Shown here in pieces: positions 28,385 through 36,405 of a DNA stretch of 41,643 nucleotides. Below the pieces are notes generated by a model. That model was not told where the DNA came from, searched no databases, and was given only the letters and a program-made list of their open reading frames with translations. This stretch comes from an uncultured SAR116 cluster alpha proteobacterium. Its GTDB lineage: Bacteria > Pseudomonadota > Alphaproteobacteria > Puniceispirillales > Marisalimonadaceae. A program made the position numbers and the translations under genes. Where the stretch lies: positions 1 to 41,643 of the forward strand of contig CACIRZ010000012.1 of assembly GCA_902589185.1 (NCBI GenBank), written 5' to 3'. Each line of letters begins with the position of its first letter. Position 1 is the first letter of the stretch.

Positions 28385-28789
28385 TTAATCTTCGTTTTTA
28401 ATCTTTTCTTCAGATATGTCTTCAAAAGAACCTTCATCTTCTTGTCTAATTTTATTTAAAATAAGGTCATGATTAGTTTTTGTGTCTGATTTTGATTCAT
28501 TTAAATAAGCAGCAAATTCTTCTTCTAATGATGCTTCTTCTTCTACATTATTATCTTCTTTAATTAAATTTTTTTGCATAGAACGTATAAATCTCTCTTG
28601 CAAACTTTCTGCATCAATAGCTTCTGAGGCTATTTCACGAAGAGAAACAACAGGGTTTTTATCATTATCTCTATCAACTTCTATGGAAATTCCATTTGAA
28701 ATTTCTCTAGAACGTTGCGCAGCAGCAATTACAAGATCGAACCTATTTGGTATCTTTTTAACACAGTCTTCAACAGTAACACGAGCCAT
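28385..28789 (-). CDS. rpoZ: RNA polymerase omega subunit
   Basis: Small RNA polymerase subunit that helps beta' fold and, in proteobacteria, forms part of a ppGpp-binding site. 134 residues. [31 protein letters not shown] is the conserved N-terminal core, followed by [14 protein letters not shown]. The last 60 or so residues are acidic and low in complexity ([15 protein letters not shown]). Strong GGAG site. Lies directly before rel, as is widespread in proteobacteria and functionally apt because omega takes part in ppGpp response. Confidence 0.95.
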   Translation of the reverse strand: MARVTVEDCVKKIPNRFDLVIAAAQRSREISNGISIEVDRDNDKNPVVSLREIASEAIDAESLQERFIRSMQKNLIKEDNNVEEEASLEEEFAAYLNESKSDTKTNHDLILNKIRQEDEGSFEDISEEKIKNED

Positions 28790-28835
28790 AGTAATAATTC
28801 TCCAGGTTAATTATGAATTAAATAAATAATATATG

Positions 28836-29360
28836 CTAAAAAATCAAATTAATTTTTTTTTCATTTAGAACTTTTATATTTTGATCATCTAAATTTTTTA
28901 ATATTTTTTTGATATTTGTTTTTAAAACTGGATGAACCCAGTTTTTATCTAATTCAGCTAATGGTTCCATTACAAATTTTCTTTGATGAGCCCTTGGATG
29001 AGGAACAATAATTTCTTTATTTCTTAATATTTTATTAGAATAATCAATAAGATCTAAATCAATTACCCTTGCTTCATTTACTAGCCTTCTTCTTCTGCCA
29101 AGTTTATATTCTATTTCATGTAATGATTTTAAAACATCTAACTCATTTAAGATTGTATTCGCAAAAACAATACAATTAAAAAAATTTGGTTGATCACTTT
29201 TCGGGATTGGTTCAGTCTCATACCAGCTTGACTGATCAGTGACCCTAATCGAATAATCATTAAAATATCTAATTGCCTTCATGGCAACCTTTATTGGATG
29301 AGTTCCATCATTAGACTTTAAATTTCCACCAATCCCAATTATTATTTTATTATTTTGCAT
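28836..29360 (-). CDS. folK: 6-hydroxymethyl-7,8-dihydropterin pyrophosphokinase
   Basis: Transfers pyrophosphate from ATP to hydroxymethyldihydropterin in folate synthesis. 174 residues. Seen: IIGIGGNLKSNDGTHPIKVAMKAI at the N-terminus, SSWYETEPIPKSDQPNFFNCI, LHEIEYKLGRRRRLVNEARVIDLDLIDY with the two metal-binding Asp residues, and VPHPRAHQRKFVMEPLAEL, all HPPK signatures. Between smpB and rpoZ on the same strand. Confidence 0.95.
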   Translation of the reverse strand: MQNNKIIIGIGGNLKSNDGTHPIKVAMKAIRYFNDYSIRVTDQSSWYETEPIPKSDQPNFFNCIVFANTILNELDVLKSLHEIEYKLGRRRRLVNEARVIDLDLIDYSNKILRNKEIIVPHPRAHQRKFVMEPLAELDKNWVHPVLKTNIKKILKNLDDQNIKVLNEKKINLIF

Positions 29361-29398
29361 AAGTTGATACAGAAGTTAAGTGTTAAATAATACAAGTT

Positions 29399-29884
29399 TT
29401 AATTGTTATTTTTTAATATTCTATGTTTTTCTCTATCCCAATCTCTTTTTTTAATCACTTCTCTTTTATCAGCTTTCTTTTTACCTTCTGCAATTCCTAG
29501 AGATATTTTAGCCAAACCTTTATTATTGAAATACAAACTTATAGGCACAACCGTACATCCATCTTTTTTTATTTGTCCTAAAATTTTATCTCTTTCTTTT
29601 TTATGTACTAAAAGGCGTCTTACTCTTTTTGGATCATGATTTTGACCAGATGCTGCTAAATTGTATTCTGGGATATTTGAATTTACTAAAACAATTTGTC
29701 CAAATTCATTAGTTGCATAAGATTCATTAATACTAGCCCTACCAAGTCTTAAACTTTTAACTTCACTGCCTAACAAAACTATTCCAGCTTCTACAGTATC
29801 AATTATTGAATAATCAAATTTAGCACGTCTATTTTCTGCAACTCTACCTTGAGAAATAGCTTTGTTTAATTTTTTTTTATTCAT
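29399..29884 (-). CDS. smpB: SsrA-binding protein SmpB
   Basis: Partner of tmRNA in trans-translation, which frees stalled ribosomes. 161 residues. Seen: GRVAENRRAKFDYSI, the beta-barrel signature GSEVKSLRLGRASINESYA, HDPKRVRRLLVHKKE, and the basic C-terminal tail KKRDWDREKHRILKNNN that threads into the mRNA channel. The tmRNA gene itself is not in this window. 14 bases separate it from the dapA stop. Confidence 0.97.
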   Translation of the reverse strand: MNKKKLNKAISQGRVAENRRAKFDYSIIDTVEAGIVLLGSEVKSLRLGRASINESYATNEFGQIVLVNSNIPEYNLAASGQNHDPKRVRRLLVHKKERDKILGQIKKDGCTVVPISLYFNNKGLAKISLGIAEGKKKADKREVIKKRDWDREKHRILKNNN

Positions 29885-29899
29885 TCAAAACACAAACAT

Positions 29900-30775
29900 T
29901 TATAGTAATCCAGCTTTTCCAAGAGCATCTTTTACATTTGTTTTACTTACTTCTTCAATCTCTACAATTGGAAGTCTAGCCTCTGCAGAACATAGCCCTA
30001 ATAATGATGCCGCATATTTTAGTGGACCTGGGCTTGTTTCATAAAATAATGCATCGTGTAGAGGCATCAGTTTTTTATTTATTTCTTGTGCAGTTAAAAT
30101 ATCACCTTGTTTCCATGCATTATGCATCCTTGAAAGTAATTTAGGAGCAATATTTGACGTAACAGAAATACAACCATGTCCCCCTGCAGCTAAATAAGCC
30201 AATGCCGTCCCATCTTCACCAGATAATTGAATAAAATCGTCACCAATTATATTTTGAAGTCTTGTAGGTCTTGCTAAATCTGCAGTTGCGTCTTTTACAC
30301 CTACAATTAGTTCATTTTCAGCTAGCTTAGCCATTGTAGTGTCATTCATCTTTATTACAGAACGACCTGGTATATCGTAGATTATTATTGGCTTACTAGA
30401 ATTTTTAATAAGTTCATTATAGTGAGCAATTAGGCCTGACTGTGTAGGTTTGTTATAATAAGGCGTAACAACTAACAAACCATCAGCACCGGCTGAACAT
30501 GCATGTTTTACAAAATCGACAGCTTCGTTAGTAGAATTTGAACCTGCACCTGCTATAATTGGAACTCTTCCATTTGACTGATCTATACAAACTTCAACAA
30601 GCTTTTTATGTTCATCATGAGATAAAGTAGGTGACTCACCAGTTGTTCCTACTGGAACCAAGCCATTTGTTCCATTTTCTATTTGAAAATCTATTAATTT
30701 TCTATAAGCATCAAAGTCTACTTTATTATCTTTGAATGGAGTTAATAAAGCAGTGTAAGAACCATGAAATAACAT
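29900..30775 (-). CDS. dapA: 4-hydroxy-tetrahydrodipicolinate synthase
   Basis: Condenses pyruvate with aspartate semialdehyde, the first committed step to diaminopimelate and lysine. 291 residues when started at 30775. This start has a GAGG site and places the catalytic residues exactly at E. coli positions: Thr44-Thr45 (PVGTTGES), Tyr133 (IIYDIPGRS) and Schiff-base Lys161 (VGVKDAT). An in-frame upstream ATG at 30835 would add 20 residues unlike the family and is rejected. First gene of the thirteen-gene run through parC, divergent from the dehydratase gene across 92 bases. Confidence 0.96.
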   Translation of the reverse strand: MLFHGSYTALLTPFKDNKVDFDAYRKLIDFQIENGTNGLVPVGTTGESPTLSHDEHKKLVEVCIDQSNGRVPIIAGAGSNSTNEAVDFVKHACSAGADGLLVVTPYYNKPTQSGLIAHYNELIKNSSKPIIIYDIPGRSVIKMNDTTMAKLAENELIVGVKDATADLARPTRLQNIIGDDFIQLSGEDGTALAYLAAGGHGCISVTSNIAPKLLSRMHNAWKQGDILTAQEINKKLMPLHDALFYETSPGPLKYAASLLGLCSAEARLPIVEIEEVSKTNVKDALGKAGLL

Positions 30776-30867
30776 AAAAAACCTCGTCAAAAAAAATGAT
30801 TTGTTTATCATACTCATGTCATTTAAATTTAACAAGATATAGAATAAAATAATCTAGGAAAATATTA

Positions 30868-31851
30868 ATGGTTAATAGTAAAGTTACATTCAATTCTATT
30901 TTAGAGGCATCTAAAAGGTTAGAAGGGAAAATTGTAAGAACACCTATTTTACAATCAAAATATATTAATGAAAAATTAGAATCTAATATTTTTTTGAAAG
31001 CTGAAAATCTTCAGACTATTGGTGCATTTAAATTTAGAGGTGCTATGAATTCAATACTCCAGCTTTCATCGGATATTAAAAAAGTTGTAGCATGGTCAAG
31101 TGGTAATCATGCTCAAGCGGTTGCTGCTGCATCGAAAATAACGGGTCGCCAAGCAACAATTGTAATGCCAGAAGATTCTCCAAAGGCAAAATTAAATGGA
31201 ACAGCTTTTTGGGGTGCGACAATTATAAAGTATGATAGGAATAAAGAAAATAGAGAAGAAATAGGAAAAAAAATAGCAAAGGATATAAATGCGAAGATTA
31301 TTCCACCCTTTGATGACGAAAAAGTCATAATTGGACAAGGAACTGCCGGTATAGAATGTATTGAACAATTAAATGAAATAAATGTTAAACCAGACATTGT
31401 ATTATGTTGTTGCGGAGGGGGTGGTCTTATTGCTGGTGTAAGTACAGCAATAAAAGAAAAATTTCAAAATGCTAAAATATATTCTGTTGAACCAGAAAAT
31501 TTTGATGATACCAAAAAGTCACTTAAAGAAAATTCTATAATTCCAAATTCTATGAAACATGATTCTATTTGCGATGCACTTTTAGCTGATAAACCAGGAA
31601 AAATTACTTTTGAAATCAACAAATTAAATCTAACATCTGGTTTGTCAGTTTCAGATCAAGAAGCTTTAATTGCAATGAATACAGCATTTAAATATCTTAA
31701 GATTGTTCTTGAACCTGGTGGTGCAGTTGCGCTAGCAGCTGCTATATTTAAAAAAATAGATATTAGAGATAAAAATGTTCTAGTAATTGCATCTGGTGGA
31801 AATGTTGATAAAGATATTTTTGAAAATTGCCTAAACCAACAAGAAATTTAA
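30868..31851 (+). CDS. PLP-dependent serine/threonine dehydratase or serine racemase family protein
   Basis: 327-residue fold-type II PLP enzyme. The PLP Lys is in GAFKFRGA (Lys55), substrate-loop SSGNHAQAVAAAS follows, and the phosphate-binding glycine loop is CCCGGGGLIAGV near residue 182; the end has VLEPGGAVALAAA and VIASGGNVD. There is no C-terminal ACT regulatory domain, so it is not the feedback-inhibited biosynthetic IlvA; it is the catabolic or racemase-like type (threonine ammonia-lyase, serine dehydratase, serine racemase or hydroxyaspartate dehydratase). AGGA ribosome site. Ends 2 bases from the convergent nitroreductase gene. Confidence 0.9.
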   Translation: MVNSKVTFNSILEASKRLEGKIVRTPILQSKYINEKLESNIFLKAENLQTIGAFKFRGAMNSILQLSSDIKKVVAWSSGNHAQAVAAASKITGRQATIVMPEDSPKAKLNGTAFWGATIIKYDRNKENREEIGKKIAKDINAKIIPPFDDEKVIIGQGTAGIECIEQLNEINVKPDIVLCCCGGGGLIAGVSTAIKEKFQNAKIYSVEPENFDDTKKSLKENSIIPNSMKHDSICDALLADKPGKITFEINKLNLTSGLSVSDQEALIAMNTAFKYLKIVLEPGGAVALAAAIFKKIDIRDKNVLVIASGGNVDKDIFENCLNQQEI

Positions 31852-31853
31852 AA

Positions 31854-32429
31854 TTATTCTATTAAAAAATTAATTACGTTTGCAGTCTTAGGTCTTCTTC
31901 TTTCAACTGGTTCTTTTTCTTTATCTCCAATGTAAATGAAACCAGCTAGTTTATCAGTTTCCGGCTTTCCACCAACTACCTTTATCATTCTATCATTATA
32001 AGAATACCACTCTGTTAACCACTGAGCGGCATAACCTAAAGATTGAGCTGCAACAAGTATATTTGAACACACTGCTCCAGTAGATAATTCCATCTCCCAT
32101 AATGGTATTTTAGGATGTGAAACAGGTTTAAATAACACTGCTATCACAGCACTAGCTCTTAAAAATCTGTTTTTTTCAAAATCTATTTCTTCTTCTGTAG
32201 CTTCAGGATTGTTTATAATATATTCAGAAGCTAAAATTTCTTTACCTATCCTATATCTTGCTTTGTCTTTTATAACTGTTAAAGACCAAGGATTTAAAGC
32301 ACCATGATCAGGCACTCTGATACCACATGCTAAGATGTCATTTAGATCACTTTCATTAATATGACCTGAAATCATAGTTTTGGCTGTTGTAGACCTTCTG
32401 GTTTTAAGAAAATTTATCAGGTTATTCAT
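31854..32429 (-). CDS. Nitroreductase family protein (YdjA-like)
   Basis: 191-residue FMN-dependent nitroreductase-like protein. Seen: FLKTRRSTTAKTM at the N-terminus (FMN phosphate-binding Arg), VPDHGALNPWSLTVI, GAVCSNILVAAQSLGYAAQWLTEWY (FMN-binding helix) and FIYIGDKEKEPVERRRP. Size and the PDHG-NPW motif match the small YdjA-type reductases. Physiological substrate unknown. A good sigma-70 promoter lies 33 bases upstream. Confidence 0.88.
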   Translation of the reverse strand: MNNLINFLKTRRSTTAKTMISGHINESDLNDILACGIRVPDHGALNPWSLTVIKDKARYRIGKEILASEYIINNPEATEEEIDFEKNRFLRASAVIAVLFKPVSHPKIPLWEMELSTGAVCSNILVAAQSLGYAAQWLTEWYSYNDRMIKVVGGKPETDKLAGFIYIGDKEKEPVERRRPKTANVINFLIE

Positions 32430-32461
32430 TTAATTAAACAAAAATAAAGCTTTACTTGTTA

Positions 32462-32489
32462 AGTATAATAATACAAACGTAATTATCAA
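32462..32489 (-). promoter_or_regulatory. Putative promoter of the YdjA-like nitroreductase gene
   Basis: On the minus strand TTGATA (32489-32484), a 16-base spacer and TATACT (32467-32462) form a near-consensus sigma-70 promoter 33 bases before the start codon at 32429. Confidence 0.5.
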
Positions 32490-32513
32490 TGCCATATTTT
32501 TTTTAGATAAACA

Positions 32514-33254
32514 ATGTATAATGATCCAATAATAGTAATGATAATAATTTTTGCTGTTCTAGCTGGAGGACTTATTAAAGGGACTCTTGGTTTTGGAATG
32601 CCAATGGTTGCACTCCCAATTATAGCGTTCACAATACCTGCTACCACTGCCATGATTCTTTTATGCGCACCAATTTTTTTAACAAATTTTCTACAAATAA
32701 AATTTAGGGAAGGTATTTCCAGTTACAGGTTCCTGCCAATGTTTTTATTTCTTGTATTCGGCCTCATCATTGGGGCAAGATTAATATTAGAAATAAACCT
32801 AAATACAATTACTCAAATAATTGCTTTATCAATTATCTTTGCAGCATTAGTTAATTGTTTTGGATTTAAAATTAATAATATAAAAAATACTCATGAAAAA
32901 ATAATTACATCAATTATTGGTTTTGGATCAGGAATATTAGGTGGTCTATCTACATTTTATGGACCACCAATGTTAGCTTACATTGTAGCTGTAGATTTAC
33001 CAAAAGAAAAGTTTGTTAGAACAGTTTCAACAATGTATTTTATTGGTTCTTTCCCTTTATATGGTTCATTAATATATTATGGCTTTGCCACAAAAGAAGA
33101 TCTTTTATTAAGTATATTTTTAATTATTCCTGCTTTTTTGGGTCAACAAATAGGAACAAGGATAAGGCATAAAATTAATCAAAAGCAATTTAGAATAAGC
33201 ATATTAATTACTTTAATTATTTTAGGTATATCATTGTTTTTAAAAACAATATAA
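32514..33254 (+). CDS. TauE/SafE family sulfite/anion exporter-like membrane protein
   Basis: 246 residues, about eight hydrophobic segments. The N-terminal repeat reads FAVLAGGLIKGTLGFGMPMVALPIIA, and the second half GFGSGILGGLSTFYGPPMLAYIVA, the duplicated GFG...G pattern of the TauE/SafE (COG0730) family, which moves sulfite, sulfonates or other organic anions across the inner membrane. Substrate cannot be told from sequence. No clear ribosome site. Convergent with the next gene, 5 bases apart. Confidence 0.87.
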   Translation: MYNDPIIVMIIIFAVLAGGLIKGTLGFGMPMVALPIIAFTIPATTAMILLCAPIFLTNFLQIKFREGISSYRFLPMFLFLVFGLIIGARLILEINLNTITQIIALSIIFAALVNCFGFKINNIKNTHEKIITSIIGFGSGILGGLSTFYGPPMLAYIVAVDLPKEKFVRTVSTMYFIGSFPLYGSLIYYGFATKEDLLLSIFLIIPAFLGQQIGTRIRHKINQKQFRISILITLIILGISLFLKTI

Positions 33255-33259
33255 AGGGA

Positions 33260-33943
33260 TTATTTTTTTAATATGGCTACTATCTTAAGACTCAAAGCTA
33301 CAAAAGGGCCAATAAAAACTGCAAAAACAATTGTACCAATGCCTAAGGTGCCCCCTAATAACCAACCAACAAAAACAACAATAGATTCAATACTAAACCT
33401 AACTAAACTTATAGGTCTTTTATATTTTTTAGATACTCCTGTCATCAGCCCATCTCTAGTTCCAGGCCCAAGATTAGCAATCAAATAAATACCACTTCCA
33501 AAACCAACTAACCATGTTCCAAAAAAAGAAAGAAATGTAGGATTAAAAATTTCATTTAGAAAATAAAGAAAGGGAATAGTATACCCCATGGTTAATGCAA
33601 TTATTATAATATTCATAATTGTACCTAACCCTGGTTTAAGTTTTAATGGGATCCAAAAAACCAAAACTATGCAACTAATTAGAAAAGTAGAAAGGCCTAT
33701 TCCAATATTAACTTTTTTAGCAACACCCTCAGCTAAAACTGTCCATGGAGTTACGCCATTATGAGAAATAACTAAAATACTCTCCCCTAAACCAAATAAG
33801 AACAAACCTAAACAAAGAAATAGAAATGTTTCAAATTTAGGAAAAATTTTATTTGGTTTATGCGAACTCCAAGAAGTAATTGGAACTGAACTAATAGAAA
33901 AAGCTCTAGAAATAAATGTTATTGAAGATGTAATAATTTTCAT
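33260..33943 (-). CDS. YczE-like integral membrane protein (COG2364)
   Basis: 227 residues with about five or six membrane segments after a Ser-rich N-terminal tail of some 35 residues. LFLFGLGESILVISHNGVTPWTVLAEGVAKK and GFGSGIYLIANLGPGTRDGLMTGVSKKYKRP are the two glycine-rich repeats of the YczE/YitT-like family; FSIESIVVFVGWLLGGTLGIGTI follows. Function of the family is not established (a role as transporter has been suggested). It starts 4 bases after the stop of the hydroxyacid dehydrogenase, so the two are probably one operon. Confidence 0.8.
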   Translation of the reverse strand: MKIITSSITFISRAFSISSVPITSWSSHKPNKIFPKFETFLFLCLGLFLFGLGESILVISHNGVTPWTVLAEGVAKKVNIGIGLSTFLISCIVLVFWIPLKLKPGLGTIMNIIIIALTMGYTIPFLYFLNEIFNPTFLSFFGTWLVGFGSGIYLIANLGPGTRDGLMTGVSKKYKRPISLVRFSIESIVVFVGWLLGGTLGIGTIVFAVFIGPFVALSLKIVAILKK

Positions 33944-33947
33944 AAAT

Positions 33948-35105
33948 TTAAGAATTATGTCTAAACTTTATATTAGATCTATTTAATTCTTTAACACTTG
34001 TACATCCCATTAATTTCATATCTCTTTCTAGTTCTGTACGGTACAAGCTTAATGCTCTCTCAACTCCTTTTTGACCAGCAGAAGCTAGAGCATATAGATA
34101 CATTCTACCTCCTGAACAAGCCTTAGCGCCAACAGATAAAGCTTTGAGAATATGAGTTCCTCTTTGGATACCTCCTTCACAAATTACATCAATTTTATCA
34201 CCTACAGCATCAACTATTTCAGCCAATTGATCAAAGGGAGCTCTTGCACCGTCTAATTGTCGTCCGCCATGATTTGAAACCATTATTCCTGTACAACCAA
34301 TATCTATTGCTTTTTTTGCATCTTCAACACTCATTATACCTTTAAGTGCAAAATGACCTCCCCATTTTGAACATAAACGCTCTGCATCTTTCCAATTCAT
34401 AGATTGATCTAACATTGAAGAAAAATAATTACCTATTGAGGTTGCGGTATTTGTACCCTCGCTCACATGATCTTGTAATTGAGGCAGCTCAAATTTAGGT
34501 TTTGTTAAATAATTTATGGCCCACATTGGTTTAGATGCAAAGCTAAACAGACTAGACAGTGTTAACCTTGGTGGAGATGTAAAACCAGTCCTAAGATCTC
34601 TCTCTCGGTTACCTCCAGTTATTGTGTCGACAGTAAGAGCTAAAACATCAAATTTAGCTGCCTTTACTCTTTCAAGCATGCTATCATTAAGTCCTCTATC
34701 TTTATGAAAATAAAATTGAAACATTTTAGGCGTAGACACTATAGACGAAATCTCTTCAACGCTAACGGTCCCTAGAGAAGATACACCAAACATAGTGCCA
34801 AATTTTTGAGCAGCTTTACCAACTGCCCTCTCACCTTCGTAATGAAATAACCTTTGCAAAGCAGTTGGAGCACAATAAAATGGTAAGTCTAGTTTTTTTC
34901 CAAAAATTGTTGTTGATAAATCTACATTTTCAACGCCTCTTAATACATTTGGAATTAAATCAGCATCATTATAGGCAGCAGTATTTCTATTGTAAGTCAC
35001 CTCATCATCTGCTGCTCCATCAATATAATGAAAAATAGGAGAAGGAAGTCTTTTCTTAGCCAATTTTCTAAAATCTTGAAAATTATAGCAATCATTTAAA
35101 TTCAT
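33948..35105 (-). CDS. FMN-dependent alpha-hydroxy acid dehydrogenase (LldD/glycolate oxidase family)
   Basis: 385-residue TIM-barrel flavoenzyme that oxidises an L-2-hydroxy acid to the 2-oxo acid. Seen: PIFHYIDGAADDE (N-terminal FMN/substrate Tyr), PTALQRLFHYEGERAVGKAA, ALTVDTITGGNRERDLR, the FMN Lys in ALKGIMSVEDA, and the catalytic His-Arg motif SNHGGRQLDG near residue 276. The segment 175-200, FTSPPRLTLSSLFSFASKP, is the variable substrate loop. Substrate (lactate, glycolate, mandelate or longer) is not determined. AAGGA ribosome site. Divergent from the enolase-superfamily gene, consistent with joint control of a hydroxyacid pathway, but this is inference. Confidence 0.93.
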   Translation of the reverse strand: MNLNDCYNFQDFRKLAKKRLPSPIFHYIDGAADDEVTYNRNTAAYNDADLIPNVLRGVENVDLSTTIFGKKLDLPFYCAPTALQRLFHYEGERAVGKAAQKFGTMFGVSSLGTVSVEEISSIVSTPKMFQFYFHKDRGLNDSMLERVKAAKFDVLALTVDTITGGNRERDLRTGFTSPPRLTLSSLFSFASKPMWAINYLTKPKFELPQLQDHVSEGTNTATSIGNYFSSMLDQSMNWKDAERLCSKWGGHFALKGIMSVEDAKKAIDIGCTGIMVSNHGGRQLDGARAPFDQLAEIVDAVGDKIDVICEGGIQRGTHILKALSVGAKACSGGRMYLYALASAGQKGVERALSLYRTELERDMKLMGCTSVKELNRSNIKFRHNS

Positions 35106-35225
35106 TTAATGTCCTTTACATGCATTAATCTAAAAATTATTTTGTATAATAACCCATATCTAATAATAATAACAAATATAAGTTTATAAAATTTTGTCTA
35201 TTTAATTTTAGATCAGGAATAACAA

Positions 35226-36401
35226 ATGAGCCAAATTAAAAAAGTAGAAATACACGAATTTACACATAGTACAAAAAATCTGGGTCTATTGACTAACGCA
35301 AATACAATTGGTGCTGTAGGATATTCTAAAGGTCAATCTATAAATTTGGATAAATTTGCAGTTGTAATAGAAACTAAAGATGGATGCAAAGGAGAGTACG
35401 TAACTCATTGGGGTGGCAATCAAGTTGCATGCGCACAAGCTAAAATGTTAGCTCCCAAGTTATTAGAGTATAATGCTGAAGAAAGAGAAAGAATATATGA
35501 TGATTTTAAAAGAGAGCTTAGACAATTTGATCATATGGGGCATGGCCCATTAGATATAGCGTTATGGGATTGGGCAGGCAAAAAATTAAATTGTTCAATT
35601 TCTATTTTATTAGGAAGTTACAGAAAGCATCTTAAAGCATATGCAAGCACATATCATGGTGACAGGAATGGTGGCTTAGATAGTAAAGAAGCTTTTGCAG
35701 ATTTTGCTGAGCAATGTTTTGATATGGGTTATAAAGCTTTCAAAATCCATGGATGGCATGAAGGAAATGCAAAAGAAGAAGCAGAAAATGTTTTACATGT
35801 AGCTAAAAAAGTCGGAGACAAAATGACTTTAATGCTTGATCCAGCATGCCAGTTAAAAACCTTTGCCGACGCTCTATATGTTGGCAAAGCTTGCGATGAC
35901 GCGAATTTCTTTTGGTTAGAGGATCCATATAGGGATAGTGGTGTATCAGCTTTTTCACATAAACGTCTTAGAGAGATGTTAAAAACTCCAATATTACAAA
36001 CAGAACATATTAGAGGATTAGAAACAAAATGTGATTTTCTAATGGCTGGCGGGACTGATTTTCTAAGATCTGATCCTGAGTATGACATGGGTATAACTGG
36101 AGCAATGAAGATATCTCATTTAGCAGAATCTTTCGGTGTAGACGTCGAAATTCATGCATGTGGACCTGCTCATAGACATGTTATGGCTGCAACTAGAAAT
36201 ACAAACTTTTATGAAGTTGCACTAGTAGGCCCTGATTGCCCTAACACAATGGCTCCCGTATACACTTGTGGTTACAGTGATATGATAGATTGCATTGACA
36301 AAGATGGATTTGTACCAGTACCTAATGGAATTGGCTTGGGTGTTGAGTATGATTGGAATTTTATAAACGCAAACACAACTAATGTAAGTGTTTTTGAGTA
36401 A
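35226..36401 (+). CDS. Mandelate racemase/muconate lactonising enzyme family protein (enolase superfamily)
   Basis: 391-residue enolase-superfamily protein. N-terminal capping domain (about 1-130), then barrel with metal ligands Asp205 (MLDPACQ), Glu232 (WLEDPY) and Glu260 (QTEHIRG), and the His310-Asp283 dyad typical of the mandelate racemase subgroup. At the KxK site, however, it reads Lys173-Ile-His175 (FKIHGW). The subgroup contains racemases and many acid-sugar dehydratases; the exact reaction is unknown. AGGA ribosome site. The photolyase-like gene starts 4 bases downstream, probably in the same transcript. Confidence 0.9.
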   Translation: MSQIKKVEIHEFTHSTKNLGLLTNANTIGAVGYSKGQSINLDKFAVVIETKDGCKGEYVTHWGGNQVACAQAKMLAPKLLEYNAEERERIYDDFKRELRQFDHMGHGPLDIALWDWAGKKLNCSISILLGSYRKHLKAYASTYHGDRNGGLDSKEAFADFAEQCFDMGYKAFKIHGWHEGNAKEEAENVLHVAKKVGDKMTLMLDPACQLKTFADALYVGKACDDANFFWLEDPYRDSGVSAFSHKRLREMLKTPILQTEHIRGLETKCDFLMAGGTDFLRSDPEYDMGITGAMKISHLAESFGVDVEIHACGPAHRHVMAATRNTNFYEVALVGPDCPNTMAPVYTCGYSDMIDCIDKDGFVPVPNGIGLGVEYDWNFINANTTNVSVFE

Positions 36402-36405
36402 AAAT

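Noticed and set aside
30776-30835. Upstream ATG that would lengthen dapA by 20 residues
   Set aside because: The start at 30775 has a ribosome site and puts Thr44, Tyr133 and Lys161 at the standard positions.
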